Shown here in pieces: positions 12,841 through 64,000 of a DNA stretch of 64,000 nucleotides. Both the position numbers and the translations under genes were made by a program. The notes under the pieces are model-generated. The model was not told the DNA's origin, made no database searches, and worked only from the letters and a program-made list of their open reading frames with translations. This DNA comes from Stenopsyche tienmushanensis (taxonomy: Eukaryota; Arthropoda; Insecta; Trichoptera; Stenopsychidae): contig WACJ01000503.1 of assembly GCA_008973525.1 (NCBI GenBank), positions 2,728,001-2,792,000 on the forward strand. The letters are read 5' to 3'. The first letter of the stretch is position 1. The number at the start of each line of letters is the position of its first letter.

Positions 12841-13251
12841 CAGTATTTTTACGCCAAGTTAAACCTTTTTCAATTCCAGTTAAACTTTTTCATTTTAAAT
12901 TAAACCTTTTTCATATCGGGTTAAACTGTCAGATGTCAGATGAAATATTTTATGCTCCAAATTAAACGATGTATTTTTTTAAGCACATAAGATGATTTTT
13001 ACATTAATGTGAAAATTCTAATTACTTTGTATAAATAAAGACGTGTTTAAACTTTGCAAATATTCATGGAAATGTAAAGAAAATGAAAAATGACAGATGT
13101 GGAGCGATGCCAACATCTGATAGTTTAACTTGAAATGAAAAAGTTTTAATTTGAAATGAAAAAAAGTTTAAATTGAGTTGAAAAGGTTTAACTTGAATTG
13201 AAAAAGGTTTGACTTGAAATGAAAAAGAATTAACTTGGTATAAAAATACTG
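12841..13251. mobile_element. Fold-back MITE with TA duplication and terminal arms built from tandem subrepeats
   Basis: The left end CAGTATTTTTACGCCAAGTT and the right end, whose reverse complement is CAGTATTTTTATACCAAGTT, form inverted ends directly flanked by TA on both sides (12839-12840 and 13252-13253). Each arm is about 100-180 bp and is made of several roughly 22-bp units of the form AAGTTAAACCTTTTTCATTT, given as its reverse complement in the right arm. The whole could fold into a long hairpin. CAGT ends with a TA target duplication point to the Tc1/mariner/pogo superfamily. No coding capacity. Confidence 0.75.
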
Positions 13252-13519
13252 TATGCAGCATCTTCTTGTTTGAGTGCACCTCAACTTTTTTTATTACTAC
13301 AATTTATTTTTGAATTATAACAGTATTGGTAAGAACGTCTAGTACTTGACCAATCTAACGCATTATCAATTAATATTTTGATTTTATCCACACCTGGGTC
13401 ACCTGCTGCAACTTTGATACGCAACAACCATAAAAACAACTGCTTATCCATATTATACTAAGCTGATTACTAATCCAATAAAATCTAAATTTGAATTCTA
13501 AAAACAAGCTATAAAATGT

Positions 13520-13660
13520 GCCTGTAGGTAGTCCCGCGGTTAAGCGGTTGGACTCGTAACTTAATAATCTTGGGTTCAAATCTACTCGAGGTGTGGCTGG
13601 CGATTACATTTTTAAAAACATATATGCGCCATGAAAAGCCATATAAAAAAATAAGCGAAA
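13520..13660 (+). repeat. tRNA-derived SINE, copy 1
   Basis: A tRNA-like head runs from about 13527. It has an A-box-like GGTTAAGCGGTTGG, an anticodon-loop-like CTCGTAA (CGT, threonine type) and a B-box GGGTTCAAATCTA. A tRNA-unrelated tail follows (GTGGCTGGCGATTACATTTT to about 13650). The tail recurs at 41.88-41.95 kb. The stems do not pair well enough for a working tRNA, so I call it a SINE rather than a tRNA gene. Confidence 0.6.
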
Positions 13661-14530
13661 AAACAGACTTCTAAAACGAATATGAAGTGTCACTTTATTT
13701 AGGTTTTTTTGATTTTAAAAGTTTTGGAATTAGATTTTGATGAAATGAAAAGTACAAATAGAAATCTCTATTCTCAGAGTTTCATAAATCAATAAATCAC
13801 ACAGTACAATATATCTTATTATGAAATACATTCGTTGACATTGTAGTGTTTATTTAAGCTTCGATATTAACGATATATACTTCTAGTAAATGCAGATAAT
13901 CTCTTTAAAGAGCACTTCATGAATCACCGCAACTAAAAACGTTCAGTTTGACTAAAAAATGTGCAAAATATCTAATATCGATATGTTCAAACCGATTAAG
14001 AAAATATTAAGAAGTACTCAATATATATTTCATACTTTCATCTTTTTGATCTGTTAATTCCGTCTCATTTATACATCTGCCACCGACCGTACCAAATAAC
14101 CCTTCCGCGTTCGCATTATTCGCGCTTAAGTTTTCCAATGTTTATTGCTTTCGTTTACAATTTTTGTCAACGAGTTTTTATCTAAAAGATGTTTGAATCA
14201 TCAAAAAGTCATATTTTATAGACTTCACGATCAATGTTGTTCTTAAATTACCCGATGATGAGCCACCAAATTTGCTGCTGCTGAAATAAAAATAGCATGA
14301 TGGCATGTGGTCGGCTAGCAAATGTATTCAAGTGCAAAAGCGATTTAATCATGATAAGTCGCGTATCACTAAATCATAATGTTTAAAGCTTAAGCTTAGT
14401 TTTGATAAATAAATGAATGTACATAGATATAAATGTATGATCGATTTGTGACATCCTTACACACTTGAGATATTGAGAATGGTCTTATAATCGCTTAATA
14501 TTTTTTTGATGTTTTAACTGATATCCAGAG
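13660..14530. other. AT-rich intergenic stretch, nothing recognised
   Basis: No exon-like segment, RNA gene or repeat boundary visible on either strand. Confidence 0.45.
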
Positions 14531-15614
14531 ATATACACTCGATTTTTTTTGTGCGACTTTTTTTGTCTGATTTCGAAGTTATGCGGCTTCTTTGAAGATT
14601 TTTTTTCTTTTTTTTTGAATTTCATAAAGAAATTATAATTTGGGACTGTGTAAATCATATTGCATCTGCTATCGCCGAATTACGATCACGCCCTTTATTC
14701 TAGTTTAGATTTTTGGAAAAAATGATTTCGTTTTTTTTTGCATTTTTCCAATGTTTTGACTTCTAAAAATACATTATCCAAAGGAATTTCCAAAATTCCA
14801 AATACTTACGGAGTTATAGCTATTTTAGTGAGGCGGCAACTTGGCCGGTCCTACTATAATGACATCTTTTAACGCGTTTTTCTCGAAACTACTTTTTTCA
14901 GCACGGTTGATATGATATCTCAAATTTTTATTAACTAATTAAATTCAAACTGGGTAGGAATCTTTTCTATATAGCCCTCTATTATTCCTACAAGATTTAT
15001 GATAAAAAATATTTATTAACTACTTATTTAAAAAAAAATTAAAACTGTGACAAAATAAGGCCAAGAAATGACTTGACTGAATATTTTTTTTTAATCGCCA
15101 TTTTGTGGCTTATTAATTTTTTGAGTTAGGGACTATAGTGACATTTTTTTCTAATTATGAATTATATTATTGAAAAGAGAAAAATCTACACAGAACAATG
15201 ATGACTAGGTATACTATTTCTTCCGAAAAAGAGAGCGATTTTGAGTCATATCGAAAATCGCAGCGAAAATTATCATACAGCGATGATAGTTTGTAATTAA
15301 AATAATTAATATTTCTCCAGTGGATGCCTGACATTTGAGATGCCAGATGTAAGACATCCTAAAAATTTTACCAATGATGCAAGACGTCCTTTAAATGTTA
15401 CCAAAAATGCTATTTTTCAATTGACTTATTGGTTTCATGTTTTTTATTAACTTTTTTTGTGCGATTTTAGATATATTTTATATAGCTGTTTCAAAGTTAT
15501 GTTGTTTTTAAAATCCATGGAACGCATCTTTACTTTTTCTATGTAAGTCATAGCTTTTTTTGTGCGATTTTCGACGGAACGCATCTATCGCACAAAAATA
15601 AGTTTAAGTGTATT
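14531..15614. mobile_element. Possible 1.1-kb terminal-inverted-repeat element, non-coding
   Basis: The left edge reads ATACACTCGATTTTTTTTGT followed by GCGAC. The reverse complement of the right edge reads AATACACTTAAACTTATTTT followed by TGTGCGATAG. The shared parts are TACACT near the tip and TTTTTGTGCGA further in. Further copies of TTTTTTTGTGCGA occur inside, at about 15550-15600 as a short hairpin with ATCGCACAAAAA. Two imperfect roughly 31-bp direct units (GATGTAAGACATCC and GATGCAAGACGTCC) lie at about 15345-15410. The ends are imperfect and no target duplication beyond TA can be argued. Confidence 0.35.
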
Positions 15615-18600
15615 CATGTATTTTAAGCATAATCAAGTCCCTTTAAAGTTAGTTGAAAAATCTAAAATCAGAAATTAATAGAGCATATTACTGTGTTCGG
15701 ACAAAATGTACGCACATTAATAGATTAGTCGCGCATTGAAAGGATTAAAGGTTTATAAATAATTGCATTTTCAGCAGACCAAAATTATTTCATTATCCAT
15801 AACAGCGCTTTGGCTTAATAGAATGACTTCGAAACGACGATGTTATTTATAATATTGGAATACATTTAGATTAAGATAATCCAGCTTTTCTTTAGTTGCA
15901 TTGTACTTTGAGATCATGTGCCGGATTCGTATGAAAATAAATTTATTGCCCAGATAAAAGATTTATGATCGTTCCTAATACTCTGCTTCAATTATAATCG
16001 AAGTGTTTCTACGATACAAGTTCTTATAAAAGATTGTGAATTATTGTTCATAATGAATAAGGCGCAATAAAGTTCTGGCAGTGTAAAAAAAGGCACAAAA
16101 ATATCTGGAATATTTTACAACTTTTTATGGCAAATTATAAATATTTACAATACGAATACGTGCCAAATGCACGTTCCGCATCGTACTTGTACAAAATTTA
16201 ATAGCGTTTTGTCGCAAGGCGGAAAATAAACATTATTGGGTTGTAATATAATACAATATATACTTGTCTCATTTTTAAAATGTTCCTAATCAGTTATGTA
16301 TGTACCATTTTTATCAATGATCTTCTTCCATCGCTCTGATGATTGAAAAACTTTTCTTTTGTAGAATTATTCTATAAAGATGGAAACGAAAACAAATTAC
16401 ATCCAATCTAATTGAACTTGTTCTTAGTTCTTGAATTATGACCAGACTGAACTTGACTTGGTTAATTGACTGAACGAGACAGAATTTCTTATCTAAATTT
16501 AAAAACACACACATTTTTGTCACCTAAGGAACAAACGATCTATCGTCTACTGATCATGATCTTCAGATCATGGCTTGATTTTTTGTAGTTTTTCATTTAA
16601 TTCCAATAACTGATCACTGTATCTTTTTTCTGTAATAATTTCTGCTGGTTGCAATAACTCGTATTATTACAAATCTTATGTCTTCGTCATCGAGAAAGAT
16701 ATGAAACGCTGTTGTTTAGTATTTCTTTCTGAAAATTGATTTAAATCTTGTTTTGTAAGGTTTCTTATTGATTGAATGTAATCCTTATCCAAATAGCATT
16801 TGCAAAATCATGAGTGTAGAAATATTTTGATTGTTTTTAATCTTCAATATGCCGAAATACTGATAGTTTGTATTTCAAAACTGAAATATCGTATTTGCAA
16901 TTAGTGTCGCAATCCTTAATTGTTAATTTGCTTAATTTAGCAAAGGATCGAGCGTAAAATTTGAAGCACTTATGTACATTCTAAATAACATTTTTAGCAC
17001 ACGAACGTTAATTGCTGTACACGCGTCTTCAACAACCAGCTAATGAAAGCATTCATAGCCAAGATCGACTGATGTAGCTACTATTCAAAATTGTATTCAT
17101 TTAAATAAGGTATTTAATGACGATTTGATTATGTGATATGCCCTAAGCAATGGCAAAGTCTTTCGTCGTTAATTCTTAATCTAGTTTTGGTGTCCAAGCA
17201 ATCCGCAATTGAAAAAGTGAATCACATTCTTCAAATTATGAAGAAATGGAACGTTTGTATTTTCTATATATTTTAGAAGTCATTACAACATAGGCCACGG
17301 TTTTGAAAGCACAGGTCGTAATTTCCCCAGTCTATCCGTGAATTCGTTTGCTTTAGTTTCTAGATAAGTTATTTTTATCTTTCCTGGTGTTAAAAGGTGT
17401 GATTCAAGCATTGCTAAATTAAGTTTTCTTACAAAATCGCACCTTTTTAAAAAAATGATTTATCACGGTAAATGACATCACAATTTATGACAGACACTTG
17501 GTCGACTACATCCACTGCAGCTTATATGGAGTTCTTCCTATCCACACTCTTTATGTCCATACACTTCTTTACAACAAGTAGTTATGGTACTAAATTATTT
17601 CAATATCTGTCTACATTTTGCACTTAAAATGTTTAGCTACCAAAAGCATTTAATAGCGCATCTACCTAATAGAAATTTAAAACTTAAAGTTGCTGACGAA
17701 TGTAGATTTAAAAAAAAACTTTCAAATAAAGAAAGTAGACCAGGTGAAGTAATTTTTGCATTCGATATAGAAAGTAAAACAAACTCCATCTATATATGTG
17801 TAGATGAAACACAATCAATATGTAACGCTAGTACACTTGCTATCAGTAACACTTTTTTTTAATATATAAATCAAAAAAGGTTTGTAAATATGTTATTGGT
17901 TTAAAAAAATATTATATTCAATCACTGTGATATATGTGCTCCTGTATTGTTATTCGAATTACGCAGAATACAAATCGAGAGTTACATATGGTTTTTATTT
18001 TACCTGACCATTCTAATTTAGATTAATCAACACCACTAGTAATATATAAATAAAATTCTACATGTATCTCCTAGTTTTAATATCCATTTATACCACATGA
18101 CAATATTATTTGCATCAGCATTCTAGAGTCTGCAGAAAATGGTAATCGGCTCTACAATCTAAACATATTTAAAAAATATTAAACCAATTGTCATCTTAAC
18201 TTTTGCAATGATCGAAGACACTATTGTAGATTTTAATTCAATGGACAGTTTCTTACAGAATTTTATATTCTAAACACACAATCTTCGGAGAGAAGACATA
18301 AACACTGCTCCATCTGTAAATACACACATACACAATTTTAATTATGTATTTTTTATCTGATAAAATTATACCGGCAGATTGCTTACATTCATTTAGTTAT
18401 TAATTTTATTTTGTGTTGCATGTTTTAAAAATAATAACTGAAAATATCTAAATATGAACAATTTAATATTCAGTTTTCAAGCGTACTGACAATTGTAATG
18501 AGAGACCTAAGATTATTTTTAAAATTGCATAATTTACAATCGACAAAAAAAAAATGGATCAGGGTAAAAATGAGAAATGATTTCAATTCAATTATGTATA

Positions 18601-19904
18601 TATTCCATGGTAAAGCATGACAATACAAGATCTTTAACATCCATTAAATTGGTTTATTAAAAATTTAAATCATTAAACAATTTATATTTAATATATAAAT
18701 ATGTACAGAATCAAATATACAAATGTAACAAAAAATAGATATATATATAATTTTTTTAAATTATTAACAGGTTTGCAATTACGTTGGCGTTCCCAGAGAA
18801 ACATATTTAAAAATTAGCTCCTTTCTGATATTTCACGCGTGAAGATTTGTCCGTGACTACAGAGGTACTTATCATTCCCGGAAAGCCAATACGATAGCAA
18901 ACCTATTCATATTAAAAATGTATTTAAAACTCACGTTGATATTAAATGCTCATTATTTGATTAAATATCTGTGAAACGGTTCACCATTGTATTGATGTTT
19001 CAAGGAGACAAAATTGAAAATTAATCTCTTTCTGATATTTCAGACATGAAGAACTAACTTACATATTCTCCGTACTCAAATATGTGAATATATATTGGAG
19101 TCTTTCAGATTTAAGCGAGCCATATTTTATTGTTTTGAGTATGACCACGTCTATAATCATACGTCCTGATCAAAATCCAAAATATCATTGAGAGAAGTAA
19201 ACTTTTAACTTTCTTGCCCGAAAATTTCATCATGACAGTAATACATTTAAAAAAAAATCAAATATGACTCGCGTTAACGTTAAAGACTTAAATATATACA
19301 TAGGTAAATATAATACATAATTATATTGTATTTATTTGGCATCTTCAATTTTTTTTACAAAAATATCGAATACAATGTATCATAATCTATTACCATAAGT
19401 GTGATTATGCAGGTATGTATTGACCAAATATTACTGAAAAAAGTAGGCAATACCTTATAATTTATAAGATCACACCACGGGCTCATCTTATATACGAATA
19501 TGTAAAATAACTTACAAAATGAGATTCAGAATAAGGACAAGTAACATAATATCTAGGGATTCTCAGAGACAATAAATATTTTGAAGATTTCCCCTTTAAA
19601 CTCCAAAAGAAAATACAGAATATTAAATTTAAATATTTGTAGAAAAATAGTAATAACATAAAGTGGATTGATTTGCAAATACCGGATTTGAAATGTGTAT
19701 TTAAAATTTTATTTTTAGGAATATTAAGTATTTCAATAGAGAATCCAGACATAAAGCATAACATATTCTCTAATAAGAAAAGTATTCTGTTTATAGCCGG
19801 TAACGTTAGTGATTTTAACCTTTCCTTTACTATGATGTATTTACTACACTGCAGAAAAGTTGTAATAATGTGATTTTTTTTTAATGTGAATAAAGGAATT
19901 ATCA
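15615..19904. other. Long AT-rich intergenic stretch with one orphan ORF
   Basis: No gene recognised. The best open stretch is 17584-17862 on the plus strand (92 codons, complete with ATG and stop). It has a mixed, fairly protein-like composition in its second half (residues KLKVADECRFKKKLSNKE onward), but I recognise no family and see no splice sites that extend it. A 35-40-bp segment with CTTTCTGATATTTCA recurs as a direct repeat at about 18815 and 19015. Otherwise nothing. Confidence 0.4.
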
Positions 19905-20640
19905 CTAGATATCGGCTGTCCCTGGTTGACAGTGAAAGACTATTTGAAAAGACTCGAGAAAAAATATATCACCATCAACGACCTTGAAACAACGGATAAC
20001 CATTTGTTCATCACTATTGTCCAGGTATGAAACCAATCCATTTTTAAGAAGGATCGTTACTGGGGATGAGAAGTAGGTCCTCTATAACAGCTCGAGAAAG
20101 AAAAACAGTGGTTTTCTTCAAATCAAGTACCTGTTTCTACCCCTCGACCGTCATTATCCTTGAAAAAGGTCCTCCTTTGTGTTTGGTGGGATTTTTTTAG
20201 CGTAATTCATTACGAATTATTAAAACCTGGCCAAACTGTCACAGCAGAGCTATACTGTACACAATTAGATAGGTTAAAAGCGGAAATGCTCAAAAAGCGA
20301 TCAGTGCTAGTTAACCAAAGAAGAATATTATAGCAAGAATATAATGCAAGGCCACACGCAGCAAGGATTACGCAGAACAAAATAAGTGAGCTGGATTTGG
20401 ATGTGCTGCAACATCCGCCATATTCTCCTGATATTGCACTTTCAGACTATCATCTTTTCAAGCAATTAGAATATTCGCTTCACGATAAAAAAAAATCACT
20501 TCTGTGGAACAAGTGAAAAATTATTTGGATTCTTACTTTAGTGGAAAACCGGCCGAATTTTATGAAAGAGGCATTAAAAAGCTACCTAATATGTGGAAGG
20601 CGATTATAAATAGCAATGGAAATTATTTAATAGAGTAATA
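19905..20640 (+). mobile_element. Mariner transposase remnant of the SETMAR-like (cecropia/mauritiana) type
   Basis: Decayed catalytic half. VTGDEK-VLYNS (about 20055-20090) carries the first Asp region, then KPGQTVTAELY-like remains. Next come HTQQGLRRTK and, in frame, [20 protein letters not shown] followed by DYHLFKQLEY (about 20390-20480) with the third catalytic Asp. A C-terminus follows at about 20510-20638 (EQVKNYLDSYFSGKPAEFYE, then GIKKLPNMWKAIINSNGNYL), ending in a natural stop. The N-terminal DNA-binding half is missing. A different mariner lineage from the composite at 10.7, 44.6 and 48.6 kb. Confidence 0.85.
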
Positions 20641-23600
20641 TTGTACAGCTTTTATTAAAATAAGTTTTTTCTCCAAATAATAAAAAAATGACATTTCTTT
20701 CCGCTTCTACTAATATTATCAAAAATGGATATGAAATATAATAAATACGGTGTTTTAGAATGTCATATGGCGTACTAAATACATAGCATCGTAAGGGAAA
20801 GGTTAATAAATTATCATTCTCTATATTATGTCATCGTAAAAAAAGTAAAGCCAGACAGGAAATTTAGTTAAATGTTAATTAAATTATTAGAAAATGTAGC
20901 ACACAACAAATAAAACTACAATAATTTTTATTATAAATCTTCTATAAGATTTATAATACAAATATTCTAAACAAAAATCTTGTTTTTTTAATTAAATGCC
21001 CTTTTATTCTACCACTTTCATAAAAACTTAAGATAATGTGAACTCTAACGATCTAAACATGTAAGAATATTACATACATATTTCACAGTAAGACATGCAT
21101 GCTTTTAACAAAGTTTTTAAATAAAAAGAAATTCAAGAAATCAAGTAGGCATAATAATGCAAATAAACTATGTCACCGAACACTACAATATATAAGTATT
21201 TAAGTCACATACATGTGCGTTTCATCAGCTATACTTTTTTACTCAAAATGGCATTGTTAAAGGATACATTTGAAAACATTGAATAAATTAATTCACCATC
21301 AATAATACATACTCGAAAGTGAAGATAATATTTAATCAAATTTTAAAAATGATGCATGGCTATAATTTAAATAAATCAGGAACATATTTTATAAAATTTC
21401 AGTACCAATATAAAAAAAATATATCACCAATCGTCAGGTCCCAATGAGATCAATTAATAATATATTTCTCGATTACTTTCAAGCTTTCATTTGAACAATT
21501 AAATATATGACTTTACTATGAATTTATTTTTATTTGCATGAAAATCAAATAAATTCAATACTTTGTCGCTTACGTTTTCATGTACGGCCATTTATTCTCA
21601 ATCCACAGCATATCGATCAAAATAGTGGATTCGAGAGGCGCTAATTTTGCAGGTTGAACAATAAAAATAAATGTGTAAACATTCGAAAGGTACAACAGTT
21701 TATAAATAAAAACAAATACATATATACATTTTAGATGCCAAGATACTATGGGGGTACACTGAGTAATAGATTCATGTCTTTATCTTAGAATAAATTTAAC
21801 ATTCACATACAGAAGTGCAATTACATACATATATATATTTAAATTTCACAATATAAGCGTTAAATATTAGACTCTATTGGATTATTTCATAGTTATCAAA
21901 CATTTTTATACAAAAAAAAAAAATGGGATACACATACGTTTTTTTTTACATTTTTCAATCCTCAAACGGCATTCTTAATTCCGAAATATATTCCACGCCT
22001 TAAAGCCACTTTCACCCTGTGATCCACTACTCAAAACATTGCATATCATTTTTGAATGAATCAAACGTATTCTATACGCACACATTAAAAGCACAAATTG
22101 AAAAATAATTTGGTGTCATTAATTTCATGCGGGAAAATCTCAATTAATCTCGTACATTCAATGAGTAAAATTTAAACGAAGATGACGAATTCTTCACAGG
22201 TATATTAATATTGAGCTCATAATAGAATTATCTTTTTTTTTATAATCTCTAATTAACAAAAATCGTATATGACTTTGAATTGTTAATTTGTTTAAAGCTT
22301 TTAAAGACCAGTACTTTAGAGGTATTTAATGAATTATATTTGCTTATTTTTGCTACACGTAGGTCACTTTGTTAACACAAATCATAAATATAGAAGAGGT
22401 GAAATGAAGAATCGAAACATATTTTATATCAAAATTTGTCGAATTTTAATCTCCCGGAATAAAAAAAAATATTCAATAGATAGGAAAACGTTGCAAATAC
22501 TGAAAGAGAATATATTGTATTGAAGAAATAGTTGAAACATTTTTTGTTTGAATTTAACTCTTTCATTTAAAAAACGATATTCGTAATGGGACAATCTAAT
22601 ATAATATGGAGTATATTAATGTTTTTAAACATTCAGAAATATTCTGATCTGCTGCCTCAAAAAAGGTTTACTATGCCTTCCTGATACAAAAAAAGCAAAT
22701 ATTGTGACAACTAGTAAATAATAATACAACAATAAAAAAATGTTATAATACTTTCACTACCTACCCATATGAAGATCATATTGTACTAACGTCATAGCTA
22801 TACCAAATGTAAAATCACTAAATAAAAAAAACCCTTTGGTAGATTATATCAATATTTTAACTGAGTTTGATTAAAGTTGAAAAGAAACTCTCATACAAAA
22901 AAATATGTTTCTCCCTTTCATTCAACGGTTAGGGGAAAACTATATTAGGGTAGCTACAACATCATATTTATTAAATATGTATTGAATTTGAAGTGACTAA
23001 ATTAGCGAGAAATAAAAAAATTGGTGATCCAGAAATAATAATTTACTATAAAGACAAAAATGACTGAATGTAACGATCATGTCATTTTGAAAATTCTGGT
23101 TTATCGATTTAATTAATGACTTAATTATATAAATGGCAAGGTTAAGTTTAAAATGGAAAACACCATCATAAAATAATGCATCTGCAAAAAAGTAAATATT
23201 ATACAAGATACACATTTCCAATACATTTAAATCACACATTCTAGTTCATTATAAATTCATTGATATTTTGTTACATCCTATCCTTAATGTAACGATTATA
23301 AGTATATTTATAAAACAAAGTGAATAACAGGTTATTCTAAATCAAAACATTACATGAGAATTAAAAAAAAAAATACAAAATGGTCGGATTTTCAAAAATA
23401 CAAACGCTTCAGAAATTAAAAAAAAAATTACAAGTATGGTTAAATCATAGAATACTGTGGCATGAGATAAAATATTCTAAACATAATTTTATCACATTCG
23501 CACCATGGATATTACAACCCTTGCTTGTTAGCGGAGATGGAGAGAGAAAAACATGCAAAAATCTGTTCAATTTAATATATTGTAATTTTAAATCAACAGC

Positions 23601-23695
23601 TAAATCATAAAATCATTTGGCAAAAATATTTCAGCTATTTTGATTAAAATGAATATATTGAATAATATTATATATGATGAGGATGTATTATATAT
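20641..23695. other. AT-rich intergenic stretch, nothing recognised
   Basis: Very AT-rich, with short homopolymer runs. No exon-like segment, RNA gene or element terminus that I can support on either strand. Confidence 0.45.
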
Positions 23696-23699
23696 TTAA

Positions 23700-24334
23700 G
23701 CCTTTCAAACCGGAAAAACATACATGCTACGCTCTAATGTAAATCCACTTTTCTGTCAGCTACGCCGCAGTGTGTAACAAGCTTGATGATGAACCAGGCT
23801 CAATAAATGAACCTTAATACTGTTGATAGCACACAATATTCCTTCATTTCTTTGGAATATTTCCTAATGTTCAACTTGCATGGCATCTGCTTTCTGTTGT
23901 TCAATTATTTTTGCCTATTAATGTGTTGCAAAAATAAAAGGACAGGGTTACCATGCAAGCCTGCCAGTTTACTTCTGGAGTAGATTTTGCTAAGGAGTGG
24001 TGATACTCGGCTAATGACGCCGCTCCAGAGCAGTCAAGGGAGAATAACAAAATTGGTCAACGATAAGAATGATGTGAGTATCTTAATCATCAAAACAAAC
24101 GTCTGCTCTCAAGACAATACAAACGAAAGTCATCTCATCTTTGTTGAAAAAGCTTAATAGCTTATATGACGATAGCAACTTCAGTTAATTACACATACAT
24201 TTTTTGACTGTTAAAAGATTCTTTAGAATAGGATTTTTTGTAGAATAGTAAGTATGAACATTTACGGCACCACTTTGCCATCGATACACGAGTGTATGAT
24301 GAGTTTATGTCTCACGATTTCCGGTCCGATTGGG
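23700..24334. mobile_element. TTAA-flanked MITE (piggyBac-type), family 1 copy 1
   Basis: Flanked by TTAA at 23696-23699 and 24335-24338. Left tip GCCTTTCAAACCGGA, right tip (reverse complement) CCCAATCGGACCGGAAATCG; the shared CCGGA core and TTAA duplications are as expected for piggyBac-type non-autonomous elements. Two further copies share the interior: 51157-51757 and a 3'-decayed one from 61971. No coding capacity. It lies about 530 bp beyond the NF1 stop codon. Confidence 0.75.
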
Positions 24335-24469
24335 TTAATTTAGCATGAAATATGCATATTTTCCGGTGCGAATGTGTTCAGGTAATACTATTTCTAAAAT
24401 GTGGAGCTTATCAAAATTAATTACAATTAAAAAAATATTTATCACATACTTATGAAATCATTTCTAATA

Positions 24470-24475
24470 TTTATT
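24470..24475 (-). terminator. Candidate NF1 polyadenylation signal
   Basis: AATAAA on the minus strand about 395 bases after the NF1 stop codon at 24869. It is a single hexamer in AT-rich DNA, so it is only a candidate. Confidence 0.25.
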
Positions 24476-24868
24476 TAGAACCTGGCATTCGTAATGATTC
24501 ATTATAAAGCTCAAATAATTTAATCCCTAAATGCATCAATATTTTATAAAAAAATTAACTCTATTGTGCTCCTCTATTAAGCTTAAAATGAGCAAATACT
24601 GGAATTAGCTTACCTAATGGCTTACTATACGTTTTACATTATAAAAAGAAAAACATAAAAGATGGTAATAGAACTTGCCATAAAAAACATTTTTGATGAT
24701 AATTAAATGCAATACAAAAATACAGAAAAGCCAACCAGAAAAAAATATTACAGAAATTGGCAAGATTTTAATCATACACATTACATATACTTATTTCCTA
24801 ATATTTTGGAGGTAGTTACGTGTTAGTTAATAAGTGCCATTTCAATCAAAATTAAATTACAGGAATAG

Positions 24869-63959
<39,091 letters not shown>

Positions 63960-64000
63960 CTGCAACGATTCGCATTATTAAAATAGAGCCCAACAACAAA

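Noticed and set aside
13064..13279. 71-codon minus-strand ORF with repeated FSFQVKPF-like residues
   Set aside because: It is the translation of the 22-bp tandem unit in the fold-back element's arm, not a protein gene.
13527..13600. A tRNA gene with CGT anticodon
   Set aside because: The acceptor and D stems do not pair and the B-box is off consensus. The tail is shared with another locus, which fits a SINE better than a functional tRNA.
19483..19905. 140-codon minus-strand ORF
   Set aside because: Composition is driven by AT-rich codons (Phe, Ile, Tyr, Leu runs), with no motif and no splice context.

Overview
This is eukaryotic nuclear DNA from an insect. It is AT-rich, its genes are split into many short exons joined by GT-AG introns, and it is littered with decayed animal transposons (mariner, piggyBac, pogo/Tigger-like, RTE-like and Jockey-like LINEs, a tRNA-derived SINE, MITEs). 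The neurofibromin protein looks insect-like along its whole length, but the order and species cannot be fixed from the sequence alone. The short isolated ORFs are mostly exon pieces, transposon debris or chance.

Layout. (1) 56-10251, minus strand: a complete seven-exon sphingolipid delta4-desaturase gene (DEGS/ifc type, 321 aa). Its two 5' introns are swollen by LINE, mariner and pogo fragments, and a CpG-rich start region lies at about 10.17-10.40 kb. (2) 10252-24868: a gene-poor spacer with a mariner composite, a fold-back MITE, a SINE, another mariner and a TTAA-flanked MITE. (3) 24869-63959, minus strand: the neurofibromin gene (NF1), complete except for the first roughly 40-60 codons, which lie beyond the window. 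I placed 63 exons. They join in one open frame of 8346 nt (2781 codons plus stop) and cover the cysteine/serine-rich region, the RasGAP domain, the Sec14-PH module and the insect-type C-terminus. (4) 27192-30436, plus strand: a four-exon Cdc42-like Rho GTPase lying wholly inside the penultimate NF1 intron, on the opposite strand.

Function. NF1 switches Ras off, Cdc42 organises actin and polarity, and the desaturase makes ceramide from dihydroceramide. They are not known to form one pathway. The physical link is the nesting of a Rho-family GTPase gene antisense inside a RasGAP gene.

Most noteworthy: the nested, unusually divergent Cdc42; a frame-neutral 51-bp NF1 exon not expected from other neurofibromins; two GC-AG introns in NF1; two inverted piggyBac derivatives flanking NF1 exons 55-59; several families of TTAA-flanked elements, nearly all in NF1 introns; and a three-copy repeat in which a mariner transposase is joined to the same second module each time. 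I found no CRISPR array, bacterial operon or functional tRNA/rRNA gene.
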